Shown in pieces: positions 1 through 8,932 of a stretch of DNA of 64,000 bases. A program made the position numbers and the translations under genes. Under the pieces are notes generated by a model. The model had not been told where the DNA came from and ran no database searches. It worked only from the letters and a program-made list of their open reading frames with translations. Origin of the DNA: Azoarcus sp. L1K30 (GTDB taxonomy: Bacteria > Pseudomonadota > Gammaproteobacteria > Burkholderiales > Rhodocyclaceae); assembly GCF_018122735.1 (NCBI RefSeq), contig NZ_JAGRRD010000001.1:2832871-2896870 (forward strand). Direction: 5' to 3'. Numbering within the stretch: position 1 is the first letter of the stretch; each line of letters starts with the position of its first letter.

Positions 1-245
1 AACCTCAATACGTCCGGCGCCAGGCGCAGGGCAATGCCATCGAGATACTCGGCACCCTGCAGCAGATCCTGGCAGTATGCCTGCAGCACGCCCTCGAACG
101 CGTGCTCGTCGATCTTGAGGCGTTCGACGGCTTCGGACCGGGACAGTGACTCGAGTTCGGTCCGGTCCAGCCCTCCATCCGCGAGAATGGTGAGCGCAAG
201 AATCCGCGCAGCAGCCTGGGCACTGTTGGTTGCATATTGACGCAT
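1..245 (-). CDS. TerB-like hypothetical protein, C-terminal part beyond the window edge
   Basis: The reading frame starts at an ATG (243-245, minus strand) preceded by a good AGGAGG ribosome site at about 250-256 and stays open to the window edge, giving 81 visible residues. The visible part is helical and acidic. A stretch near residues 9-30 (ARILALTILADGGLDRTEL) resembles the first helices of TerB-like domains, which typically carry this ADG-D-E pattern. I infer a TerB-like or related small helical protein. No function can be given because the C-terminus is missing. Confidence 0.6.
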   Translation of the reverse strand, partial: MRQYATNSAQAAARILALTILADGGLDRTELESLSRSEAVERLKIDEHAFEGVLQAYCQDLLQGAEYLDGIALRLAPDVLR

Positions 246-428
246 GCTTCGTCCTCCTTGATCGGTATTCACCCCGCGTCGCCGCACCCGAAGCTTCCGG
301 GACGGCAGCGCACTCGATGCGCGGTCAGGCGACATGCGCTGACCGTGAATCCAGCTTAGAGGAGCGCAACGCGACAAAAAAGTCGAATATAGTGTTACCA
401 CTCATCGACTTTTTCGAGGAATCGGGCG

Positions 429-1322
429 ATGTCGCTGAACTTCAAGCATCTGCGTTATTTCTGGACGGTTGCCAAGGCCGGCAGTGTTGCGCGTGCCGCC
501 AGGCTGCTGCATCTGACGCCGCATGCGATCAGTGCCCAGTTGGCGACGCTTGAAACCAGTCTCGGCACTAGCCTTTTCCATCGCGTGGGGCGGCGCCTCG
601 AACTCACCGAAGCGGGTCAGCGCATACTCGGTCACGCGGACGAGATCTTTGCGCTGGGCGACCGGATCGTCGAGCTGATGCGGGACGAGAACCTGAACAT
701 TGCGCAGCCCTTCCGCATCGGGATTGCCGATTCGATGCCGAAATCGGTGGTCTATCGGCTCATCGAGCCGGCGCTCCAGCTCGACGCCGCGCCGCGCCTG
801 ATCTGCCGCGAGGGGCGACTGGAGGGGCTGCTGGGTGAGCTGGCCGTGCATCGGCTCGACATCGTGCTTGCCGATCGCCCCTTGCCGCCGGGTGTCAGCG
901 TGCGCGGCTACAGTCATCTGCTCGGCGACAGCCCACTGTCGGTATTCGCCAGTCCCGCGCTCGCCGCAACCTTGCCGGGCAGCTTTCCGGCCTCGCTCGA
1001 TCGCGCGCCCTTCCTGCTGCCAGGGGAGGATGTCGCCCATCGGCCGGCACTCCTGCAGTGGCTGGAGCGCATGGACGTGCATCCGCGAATCGTCGCCGAG
1101 TTCGACGACGGCGCCCTGATGAAAGCCTTCGGCCAAGCCGGCGCGGGGCTCTTCGTCGCCCCCACTGCCATTGCCGCCTACATTTGCGAGCAGTACAAGG
1201 TCATTGAACTCGGCAAAATCGACAAGGTCCGCGAGCAGATCTATGCGATCACGACCGAACGCAAGCTCACCCATCCGGCCATGCTGGCGATCCGCCAGCG
1301 CGCACGCGAGGCGATACCGTGA
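429..1322 (+). CDS. nhaR: NhaR-like LysR-family transcriptional regulator
   Basis: A 297-residue LysR protein: winged helix-turn-helix at residues 1-65 (FKHLRYFWTVAKAGSV, then LTPHAISAQLATLE), followed by a periplasmic-binding-like effector domain. The C-terminal half carries the EFDDGALMKAFG and GLFVAPT blocks that are typical of E. coli NhaR, the sodium-responsive activator of nhaA. The length matches NhaR (about 300). The start is supported by a GAGGA ribosome site just upstream. There is no NhaA antiporter beside it here, so the target is not shown by context; the gene simply precedes a VanZ-like membrane protein on the same strand. Confidence 0.8.
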   Translation: MSLNFKHLRYFWTVAKAGSVARAARLLHLTPHAISAQLATLETSLGTSLFHRVGRRLELTEAGQRILGHADEIFALGDRIVELMRDENLNIAQPFRIGIADSMPKSVVYRLIEPALQLDAAPRLICREGRLEGLLGELAVHRLDIVLADRPLPPGVSVRGYSHLLGDSPLSVFASPALAATLPGSFPASLDRAPFLLPGEDVAHRPALLQWLERMDVHPRIVAEFDDGALMKAFGQAGAGLFVAPTAIAAYICEQYKVIELGKIDKVREQIYAITTERKLTHPAMLAIRQRAREAIP

Positions 1323-1410
1323 CCCGCTGCGCGCACCGGGCACGACAGCCCGGCCGCCAGTCGGCTAGACTCGGGCTCCCGCATCGCTTTTCGCCAACCC
1401 GCCACGCACC

Positions 1411-2484
1411 GTGCCGCACACCTCTCTTCCGCGCAATCTCACCATCGCCTACGCACTGCTGGTGGCATACGCCTGCCTGCACCCGTTTGCCGGCTGGCGC
1501 GAGAGCGGCCTGCCTCTGTTCGACTATCTGATCGCGCCGTGGCCGAAGTACTTCCAGATCGAGGATCTCGTATTCAACGTGCTGGGTTACCTGCCATTCG
1601 GCTTCGTACTGGCCACCGCGCTGCCGACCCGATGGTCAGCGACGCGCCTGATAGGGGTCGCGTCCCTGTTGGCCGGGCTGTTCAGCTTCGGCCTCGAAAC
1701 CGCGCAGCATTTCCTGCCATCGCGGATCTCGAGCAATATCGACCTTGGCGCCAATCTTGCCGGCGCCGCGCTCGGCGCCGTGCTCGGCGCCTGCTATGGC
1801 CAGCGCGTCTTTGCGCCGCGCGGCGGTATCGCGCGCTGGCGTAACGATCATTTCATCGGCGGCCACACCGGAGACATCGGCCTCATCCTGCTGGGGCTGT
1901 GGCTGCTCGCACAGCTCACGCCCAACAGCCTGCTGTTCGGCAGCGGCGACATTCGCCGGATGCTGGCGATTCCGCCCCCGCTGCCCTTCCGTCCGGAGCG
2001 CTTCATCGGCCTCGAAGCCGCGCTCGACACCTGCTCCGTGATCGCCATCGGACTCTTTGCGCGCTGCATGATGCGAACGTCGGCACCATGGCCGATCATT
2101 GCCGTCGTGGCACTCGGCATCGGCGCAAAGACGCTCGCCGCGGCCACCTTTTTCGTACCGACCGACCCGCTGGCCTGGCTCTCGCCCGGCGCCGAGCGCG
2201 GCCTGCTGCTGGGCAGCGCGCTGCTTGCCGCAGCCCTGCTGCTGCCACGCGTGGTCCAGCACGCGCTGGCCGGGACCGCGCTGCTGGTGGCCACGGCACT
2301 GGTCAACCTGCTGCCCGAAAACCCCTACGTGGGCAACGACCACGCGGTTCTGAACCGTGGCAACTTTCTCAACTTTCACGGTCTGACCCAGCTCGTCGCC
2401 AGCCTGTGGCCCTTCGTCGCGCTCGCCTACCTGTCCGCGCTCGGACTGTGGCGCGGCGAGCACCTGGACAAGCCGCGCCTATAA
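1411..2484 (+). CDS. VanZ-like integral membrane protein
   Basis: A 357-residue polytopic membrane protein with a GTG start. The first 130 residues form a VanZ-like domain: hydrophobic helices separated by the FNVLGYLPFGFVLA and GLETAQHFLPSRISSNIDL stretches, which are typical of VanZ proteins. The second half adds several more predicted membrane helices and ends in a short charged tail. The function of bacterial VanZ-like proteins outside vancomycin operons is unknown. Its 3' end holds a TATAAT (2480-2485) that may serve the next gene. Confidence 0.75.
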   Translation: MPHTSLPRNLTIAYALLVAYACLHPFAGWRESGLPLFDYLIAPWPKYFQIEDLVFNVLGYLPFGFVLATALPTRWSATRLIGVASLLAGLFSFGLETAQHFLPSRISSNIDLGANLAGAALGAVLGACYGQRVFAPRGGIARWRNDHFIGGHTGDIGLILLGLWLLAQLTPNSLLFGSGDIRRMLAIPPPLPFRPERFIGLEAALDTCSVIAIGLFARCMMRTSAPWPIIAVVALGIGAKTLAAATFFVPTDPLAWLSPGAERGLLLGSALLAAALLLPRVVQHALAGTALLVATALVNLLPENPYVGNDHAVLNRGNFLNFHGLTQLVASLWPFVALAYLSALGLWRGEHLDKPRL

Positions 2485-2485
2485 T
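2480..2485 (+). promoter_or_regulatory. Candidate -10 box (TATAAT) for the ferredoxin gene
   Basis: A perfect TATAAT lies over the end of the VanZ-like gene, 22 bases before the ferredoxin start codon. No convincing -35 element is seen 16-18 bases upstream, so this is only a candidate. Confidence 0.3.
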
Positions 2486-2507
2486 CGGCACACCAACGGA
2501 GACTTGA

Positions 2508-2834
2508 ATGAGCTATTTCAAACACCACGTATTCTTTTGCTGCAATCAGCGTGCGCCCGGCGAAGACTGCTGCAACAATCATCAGGCCAGCGCACTGCAG
2601 CTCTACGCCAAAGAGCGCACCGGCGAGCTGGGCCTGAAGGGCAAGGGCAGCGTACGCATCAACAAGGCCGGCTGCCTCGGGCGCTGCGACGACGGCCCGG
2701 TGATGGTGGTGTACCCGGACAACGTCTGGTATACCTTTGTCGACAAGGAAGATGTGGACGAGATCATCGACGAACACCTGGTGCACGGCCGCATCGTCGA
2801 GCGCCTGCGCCTGCCCGATGGAGGAAACGCATGA
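2508..2834 (+). CDS. Thioredoxin-like [2Fe-2S] ferredoxin
   Basis: A 108-residue protein of the thioredoxin-like [2Fe-2S] ferredoxin family. Likely cluster ligands are cysteines near residues 11-12 and 21-22 (FFCCNQRAPGEDCC) and the later GCLGRCDDGP motif; the VYPDNVWYTFVD stretch is also typical. It should carry one [2Fe-2S] cluster in the cytoplasm and act in electron transfer or as an assembly helper; the partner is unknown. The ATG has a GGAGAC ribosome site. The stop overlaps the start of the next hydrolase gene by four bases (ATGA), indicating translational coupling. Confidence 0.88.
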   Translation: MSYFKHHVFFCCNQRAPGEDCCNNHQASALQLYAKERTGELGLKGKGSVRINKAGCLGRCDDGPVMVVYPDNVWYTFVDKEDVDEIIDEHLVHGRIVERLRLPDGGNA

Positions 2835-3499
2835 CCCGTGCCCTGCCGACCGAATCCGCCCTGCTGCGCGGTGCAGCAGGCAATATCGAAGTCCTGATCG
2901 ACGCGCCCGAAACCGTGCGCGGCATCGCATTGGTGTGCCACCCGCATCCGCTTTTTGGCGGCGCCAACACCAACAAGGTGGCGCACACGCTGGCGCGCAG
3001 TTACCGTGACCTCGGCTTCGCCGCAATCCGTCCCAATTTTCGCGGCGTGGGCAAGAGCGAGGGCGAACATGACCACGGCACCGGCGAAACCGAAGACATG
3101 CTGTCGGTGATCGCCTGGGCGCAGTCGCGCTGGGGCAGCCTGCCGCTGGCACTGGGCGGCTTTTCGTTCGGCGGTTTCGTCCAGACCCGCATCGCCAACC
3201 GTCTGGCCGACGACATCAGCCCGCCGCGTCAGCTCGTGCTGGTCGGCATGGCGGCCGGCGTTGCCGCCGACGGCGCACGCAGCTACGACACCCCGCCGGT
3301 GCCCAAGAGCGTGCCCACCCTGGTGATCCATGGCGAGATCGACGACACCGTGGCGCTGGCGAACGTGCTCGACTGGGCACGACCGCAGGAGCTGCCCGTC
3401 ATCGTCATCCCCGGTGCCGACCATTTTTTCCACGGCAAGCTGCACCTGATCCGTGAATTGATCGCCCGCAACGTTGCGCCGGCCCCCGGCCGCGCCTGA
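2831..3499 (+). CDS. Alpha/beta hydrolase
   Basis: A 222-residue single-domain serine hydrolase of the dienelactone-hydrolase-like type. The CHPHPLFGGANTNKV oxyanion region, the NFRGVGKSEG turn, the nucleophile elbow GGFSFGGF, an acid region (VIHGEIDDTV) and the final catalytic histidine (GADHFF) appear in the expected order. No signal peptide, so cytoplasmic. It is coupled to the ferredoxin by a four-base overlap. Homologues of this type often sit beside small housekeeping genes and their substrate is not known. Confidence 0.85.
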   Translation: MTRALPTESALLRGAAGNIEVLIDAPETVRGIALVCHPHPLFGGANTNKVAHTLARSYRDLGFAAIRPNFRGVGKSEGEHDHGTGETEDMLSVIAWAQSRWGSLPLALGGFSFGGFVQTRIANRLADDISPPRQLVLVGMAAGVAADGARSYDTPPVPKSVPTLVIHGEIDDTVALANVLDWARPQELPVIVIPGADHFFHGKLHLIRELIARNVAPAPGRA

Positions 3500-3513
3500 T
3501 ACCGGAGACCACG

Positions 3514-4124
3514 ATGAAACTGCTCGCCTCGCTGACCAGCCCCTATGCGCGCAAGATCCGCATCCTGCTCGCGGAGAAGTCGCTGCCGTTCGAACTCGTC
3601 GTCGACTCCCCGTGGGAGGCGGCCACCCGCGTGCCCGACGTCAACCCGCTGGGCAAGGTGCCGGCGCTGGTGCTCGACAGCAGTGAGGTGTTCTTCGATT
3701 CGCCGGTCATCGCAGGTTATCTCGAAACCCTGCACGCCCCGCCGGCGCTGCTCCCCGCCAGCGGCATCGAGCGCGTGCGAGTGCGCCAGACCGAAGCCCT
3801 CGCCGACGGCATTCTGGATGCATCGGTGAACGCCTATCTCGAGAGCAAGCGCCCGCCCGAGCAGCAGAGCGCGCCCAGCATCGAGCGCCAGCTCGACAAG
3901 ATCCGGCGCAGTCTGGACGAACTCGAAAGGCGCGCCACCGGCCGCGACTGGATCGACGGCGACGTCATGCAACTGGGTGACATCAGCGTCGGGGTCGCGC
4001 TCGGCTATCTCGACCTGCGCCTGCCCCAGACCGACTGGCGCGCTCGACGTCCCGCCCTCGTGGCCCTGTGCGATCGCCTGTTTGCACGTCCGAGCTTCGC
4101 CGACACCGTCCCGCCGGCCGGTTG

Positions 4125-4125
<1 letters not shown>
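3514..4125 (+). CDS. Glutathione S-transferase family protein
   Basis: A 203-residue protein with an N-terminal thioredoxin-fold GST domain (KLLASLTSPYARKIRILL, then NPLGKVPALVLD, then FFDSPVIAGYL, which includes the glutathione gamma-glutamyl-binding DS) and a helical C-terminal domain. It should bind glutathione; the electrophile or peroxide substrate is not deducible. Ribosome site GGAGA precedes the ATG. Its stop codon shares one base with the start of the ABC ATPase gene, so both are probably co-translated. Confidence 0.85.
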
Positions 4126-5123
<998 letters not shown>

Positions 5124-5134
5124 AAGAACCGAAC

Positions 5135-5389
5135 ATGGACCCAGACGCCAACGCCCGCCACCGCCGCACCACCCGCGCCGCCGCCCCGACGCCGCGCCGG
5201 AGCAGCCTGCAGCTCATCCGGGCATGGACAATCAGCCTGTTGCTGACCGGTGCGATGAGCGGCTGCGCGGTCGTGGCAGTGGCCGACGCGGCCGTCACGG
5301 TCGTGGCGACCACGGTGAAGGTCGGCGCCAAGGTGGTTGGCGCGGGCGTGGATGTGATACTTCCCGATGACGAGCATGAAGACGAATAG
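5135..5389 (+). CDS. Small lipoprotein
   Basis: An 84-residue protein with an arginine-rich N-terminus, a hydrophobic stretch and a lipobox-like TGAMSGC ending near residue 46, followed by a short alanine/valine-rich mature part (ADAAVTVVATTVKVGAKVVGA) and an acidic tail. This composition resembles the small proteobacterial lipoproteins annotated as NF038104-type. Probably anchored to the outer or inner membrane; function unknown. It overlaps the next lipoprotein gene by 23 bases. Confidence 0.65.
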   Translation: MDPDANARHRRTTRAAAPTPRRSSLQLIRAWTISLLLTGAMSGCAVVAVADAAVTVVATTVKVGAKVVGAGVDVILPDDEHEDE

Positions 5390-6527
5390 CGGACATCCGC
5401 AGCTGGCACGCCACCGTCTCTGGTCTGTCGCCCTGAGCCTCGCGCTGCTCGCCGGCTGCACGAGCACCGTCTACCAGCCGGAACCCGCCCCGTCGCGACC
5501 CGCCGATATCCGTGCCCAGGTCTTGCGCCTGTTACCCCCCGGCACCGGCGACCGGAATGGCTGGGCCGCGGACATACAGGTGGCCTTCAGCGCGCTCGAG
5601 ATCAGCCCCAGCGTAGCCAACCTGTGCGCCGCACTGGCCGTCGCCGAACAGGAGTCCGGCCTTGTGGCCGATCCGGCGGTCGCCGGCCTGCCCGCGATCG
5701 CATGGCGGGAGATCGAGCGCCGCGCCGAGCAACTGGGCATCCCGATGCTCGCGGTACGACTCGCCCTGAAACTGCCCTCGCCCGATGGCCGCGCCTACGC
5801 CGAACGTCTCGACCGGGTCCGCACCGAGCGCGAGCTGAGCCTGATCTTCGAGGACTTCATCGACATGGTCCCGATGGGCAAGCAGCTCTTTGCCGGTTTT
5901 AACCCGGTGCGCACAGCCGGCGCGATGCAGGTCAGCATCGCCTTTGCCGAGCAGCATGCGCGCGAGCGCACCTATCCCTACCCGGTCACCGAATCCATTC
6001 GCCGCGAAGTCTTCACCCGCCGCGGCGGCATGTACTTCGGCATTGCCCACCTACTCGACTACCCCGCCAACTACGACAGCCCGCTGTATCGTTTCGCCGA
6101 CTTCAACGCCGGCCGTTACGCCAGCCGCAATGCGGCCTTCCAGAAGGCGGTCGGCACCGCATCGGGGATCAGGCTGGCGCTCGATGGTGACCTCGTCATC
6201 CACGGCAACACCGACCCCAACCGCATCGGTTCTACCGAACGTGCAACACGCGCGATCGGCAAATCAATCGACATGGACGATCGAGCCATCCGGCGTGCAC
6301 TCGAACAGGGCGACACCGCGGACTTCGAACGCAGCCGGCTGTACACGCGCGTATTCGACCTGGCTGAAAAGCTCGAGGGCCGCAGCCTGCCGCGCGCCAT
6401 CATGCCGCAAATCGCACTGTCGGGCCCCAAGATCAGCCGCAAACTGACTACCGAGTGGTTCGCGAGGCGCGTCGACACAAGGTATCGAAGGTGTCTGGCG
6501 CGGGGAGAAGGCCCCTCAGACCAGTAG
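5367..6527 (+). CDS. DUF1615-family lipoprotein
   Basis: A 386-residue lipoprotein: signal peptide with lipobox LLAGC near residue 30, then a long domain of DUF1615 type (blocks include AEQESGLVADP, FNPVRTAGAMQVSI, RRGGMYFGIAHLLDYP, RFADFNAGRYASRNAAFQ). The E-S-G near the front and the GAMQVS block recall lysozyme-like transglycosylase folds, so a peptidoglycan role is possible; that is inference. Two ATGs (5367 and 5376) are close, and either could be used. It follows the small lipoprotein with a 23-base overlap, so co-expression with the ABC ATPase is likely. Confidence 0.78.
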   Translation: MTSMKTNSGHPQLARHRLWSVALSLALLAGCTSTVYQPEPAPSRPADIRAQVLRLLPPGTGDRNGWAADIQVAFSALEISPSVANLCAALAVAEQESGLVADPAVAGLPAIAWREIERRAEQLGIPMLAVRLALKLPSPDGRAYAERLDRVRTERELSLIFEDFIDMVPMGKQLFAGFNPVRTAGAMQVSIAFAEQHARERTYPYPVTESIRREVFTRRGGMYFGIAHLLDYPANYDSPLYRFADFNAGRYASRNAAFQKAVGTASGIRLALDGDLVIHGNTDPNRIGSTERATRAIGKSIDMDDRAIRRALEQGDTADFERSRLYTRVFDLAEKLEGRSLPRAIMPQIALSGPKISRKLTTEWFARRVDTRYRRCLARGEGPSDQ

Positions 6528-6832
6528 TTCGCTCAAGGGATCGGCATCGCAAATTCCCAACGCGAATATCGAAGGGCAGCATCCGACACACCCAAACCTC
6601 AACCGTACGGAGCCGTTTCAGGCCACGCGGAGTGAGTTGCCCCCAAGCGCCGGACAGCTTCATAGCTATTCTCGATAGACGCTTGATCTTGATTCCCGGT
6701 ACCGCGCCGGTTGCCCTGGCGCTTGTCACAAACCTTCGTGCCGATGATTCAAAGCGCTCGGCTAGTTGAGTTGGGCACAGGAAGTACCTTATGATGAAAA
6801 CATTCTAAATGTCATTTTATCAGTAGGCATTC
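6528..6832. other. Intergenic region, lower GC
   Basis: About 305 bases without a supported gene. Base composition drops towards the right end, where there is an AT-rich run (TTATGATGAAAACATTCTAAATG) that probably holds the promoter of the tae4 remnant. No clear terminator for the DUF1615 gene and no mobile-element end were recognised. Confidence 0.5.
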
Positions 6833-7323
6833 ATGCCAATCAGAAGACCCGCCTTCAATAGCGCATGGAGCGCCTTCATGGCCGTCCGCCTCACTGTCCC
6901 TGACGTGGGCAAGAAGATCGGCGGAGTCGTGCAGAAGAACACGGAGATGGCAACCGGCGGTTTTGAAAACGCCTGCCCAATCCGAATGAGCTAAACCACA
7001 CAGGCTTTCCCATCCCCAAGAGTTCCCGGTATGCGATGGTCAGTGGCGGCGATCATCGTCAGTACATCTACCGCCTCAATGACATGATGACCTATCTGGA
7101 ACGCACGCTTGGTGCGCCGGACAAGACGGTGAGGTCTCCCAAACCGTCCGATTTCACAGGTTTGAAGGGGATCATTGTCGTCAAAGGACACGGCTGGGGC
7201 AACGCCAAGGGTCATGTGACCCTTTGGAACGGCAACATCTGTTCCGATACCTGCCATCTCATGGCCGACCCCGAAAATGGGCCTTTCATTCCTGAAACGG
7301 CGTCGATATGGTTACTGCCCTGA
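6833..7323 (+). pseudogene. tae4: Frameshifted type VI secretion amidase effector Tae4
   Basis: The first 53 codons read as a Tae4 N-terminus: RPAFNSAWSAF, VGKKIGGVVQKN and FENACPIRMS, in which Cys48 is the expected catalytic cysteine. A TAA follows at 6992-6994. In another frame the homology resumes at 6994 with NHTGFPIP and continues through GWGNAKGHVTLWNG (catalytic His, codon 7213-7215) and ICSDTC (Asp, codon 7246-7248) to a stop at 7321-7323. Family members read RMSY-x-LN here, so loss of about seven bases (or another shift of the same phase) just after RMS would explain the break. Tae4 enzymes cut the D-Glu-mDAP bond of peptidoglycan stems in target cells. The broken gene would give only an inactive 53-residue fragment. 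Confidence 0.8.
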
Positions 7324-7715
7324 AGCCGGCTGCTGTTGCGCTGATCCTCGCGCTGTTTGCCTATGCCTGCCCCGCCCAGGCACAGGACAAGCAGACAGGA
7401 GCGTATTCGGTTCCAATGACCGACACGTATTCTCAGAAGACGTTGTTAAAGAACTGGGCTTTGAGTGTCTGTCTGGCGGCAGTCACCAAAGACGCCGATG
7501 CGAGAGATGATGCCAATGCAACCGCGAGCGCCTACCTGGAGTTTGGGCGGCAAGGGATTGAAGCATACGAAGCGCTAAGGGAACTGGCACATCAGTATGC
7601 CAATCGGAAATACGGGGGATCCATCAAGTCCGATTTCAACACGATGAAATGCATCGACCTGTTTCACAGCAAGGATCTGGATCGCATGGTCACCAAGCTG
7701 GTACACCAACGCTAG
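7308..7715 (+). CDS. tai4: Type VI immunity protein Tai4
   Basis: A 135-residue protein with a clear Sec signal peptide (ALILALFAYACPAQAQ) and a helical mature domain matching Tai4: YSQKTLLKNWALSVCLA, then DANATASAYLEFG, then YGGSIKSDFNTMKCIDLFHS. Tai4 is periplasmic and blocks the Tae4 amidase active site; the two cysteines in the mature domain may pair. The start overlaps the effector's last codons by 16 bases, the usual effector/immunity arrangement. The gene looks fully intact although the effector is broken. Confidence 0.85.
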   Translation: MVTALKPAAVALILALFAYACPAQAQDKQTGAYSVPMTDTYSQKTLLKNWALSVCLAAVTKDADARDDANATASAYLEFGRQGIEAYEALRELAHQYANRKYGGSIKSDFNTMKCIDLFHSKDLDRMVTKLVHQR

Positions 7716-7741
7716 GCCTTCGACTACGTCTGTTCAAGCTC

Positions 7742-8118
7742 GTGCGTGACACCGGTTCGGCCGAACCGGAACTGCCTAGGCCTCCATCATGTCTCGCGTC
7801 GGAACAGAAGAAGGTGATCACCCCCCGGGCGATTGCGGAGTACTACGACTTGATGCTGCACCGTACCCGGCCGGATAAATGGATGCAGAAAAACTCGCAT
7901 GCGATCTTTGCCTGTACCTTGCAGCAAGAAGCCGAAAGTGCAATGCTCAATGTGACCTTCGGCTTGCGCCAGCGCGGTGGTTTTTCGTTCTGGAACGGTC
8001 CGAATGCGGCTGTCACGATGCAAGCGGGGGTACGGTATTGCTCAGCGAGGATGCGCAGCATCTCGATCACTGCCTACAGGTCACCATCCCCCGGATCGAC
8101 GTGGTGCCACCAAAATGA
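7742..8118 (+). pseudogene. Frameshifted open reading frame of unknown family
   Basis: From about 7742 an open frame reads as protein-like sequence (EQKKVITPRAIAEYYDLMLH, then NVTFGLRQRGGFSFWNGPN, then AAVTMQAG). At the GGGGG run 8026-8030 the sensible reading moves to another frame (GTVLLSEDAQHLDHCLQVTI, then PRIDVVPPK) and ends at TGA 8116-8118. Restoring one G to the run would join the halves. No start codon with a ribosome site was found, so the 5' end may be missing. I do not recognise the family. It may be a further type VI-linked gene, judged only from position and low GC. Confidence 0.4.
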
Positions 8119-8131
8119 CGGAACCCCACTG

Positions 8132-8917
8132 ATGACTCCCGATCACTGGCGCCTGCCCCAGCTCTCACGCCGCTTCATCCCGGTGTGGCAGCGCAATTTC
8201 CTGGTGTGGCGCAAGCTCGCGCTGCCGTCGATCCTGGGCAACCTCGCCGATCCCGTGATCTATCTGTTCGGGCTGGGGTTCGGTATCGGCATGCTGGTTC
8301 CCGAGGTGGGCGGTGTGTCCTACATCAGTTTTCTGGCCGCCGGCATGGTGTGCTACTCGACGATGAACAGCGCGACCTTCGAAGTGCTGTACTCGAGCTT
8401 TTCGCGCATGCACGTGCAGCGCACGTGGGACGCGATCCTCAACGCGCCGGTGTCTCTCGACGACGTCGTATTCGCCGAACTGGTGTGGGCGGCATCCAAG
8501 GCGCTGCTGTCGGGCGCCGCCATCCTGCTGGTGGTGAGCCTGTTCGGGCTGGTCGATACACGCCATGTACTGTGGCTGCTGCCGCTGATTTTCCTCGTCG
8601 GGCTGACCTTCGGCGCACTCGGGCTGATCGTCACCGCCCTCGCACCGAATTATGACTTTTTCATGTACTACTTCACCCTCTTCATCACCCCGATGATGCT
8701 GGTGTCGGGCGTGTTCTTCCCTGCAGACCAGCTGCCGCCGACGATCCGCGCGGTCACCGCCGTGCTGCCGCTGTCGCACGCCGTCGAACTCGCCCGCCCG
8801 CTGCTGCTCGGCCGCGCCCCCGAACAGGCCGCGATGCACCTGCTCGTCCTCGGGGGCTACTGTGGCGTCGCGTTCTGGCTCGCCCTGGCACTCACCCGGC
8901 GACGCCTGCTCAAGTAG
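8132..8917 (+). CDS. ABC-2 type permease (NodJ-like)
   Basis: A 261-residue membrane protein with six predicted helices. It carries the ABC-2/NodJ pattern: WRKLALPSILGNLADPVIYL near the start, GMVCYSTMNSATFE in the middle, and a late YYFTLFITPMMLVSGVFFP helix followed by LPLSHAVELARPLL. It should form the membrane channel for the ATPase at 4125-5123; the exported substrate is unknown. The ATG at 8132 sits 13 bases after the stop of the frameshifted frame. The frame is open further upstream, but that part belongs to the remnant, not to the permease. Confidence 0.85.
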   Translation: MTPDHWRLPQLSRRFIPVWQRNFLVWRKLALPSILGNLADPVIYLFGLGFGIGMLVPEVGGVSYISFLAAGMVCYSTMNSATFEVLYSSFSRMHVQRTWDAILNAPVSLDDVVFAELVWAASKALLSGAAILLVVSLFGLVDTRHVLWLLPLIFLVGLTFGALGLIVTALAPNYDFFMYYFTLFITPMMLVSGVFFPADQLPPTIRAVTAVLPLSHAVELARPLLLGRAPEQAAMHLLVLGGYCGVAFWLALALTRRRLLK

Positions 8918-8932
8918 CCGCCGCCTGCAGGC

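Noticed and set aside
7752..7769. A perfect 18-base palindrome CCGGTTCGG/CCGAACCGG after tai4.
   Set aside because: It could be a terminator or an operator, but it has no loop, no T-run and no partner gene, so no role can be supported.
7649..8917. A continuous frame running from the end of tai4 through the remnant into the permease.
   Set aside because: The part before 8132 reads through tai4 out of frame and the remnant; the permease has its own ATG and family N-terminus, so this is not a fusion protein.
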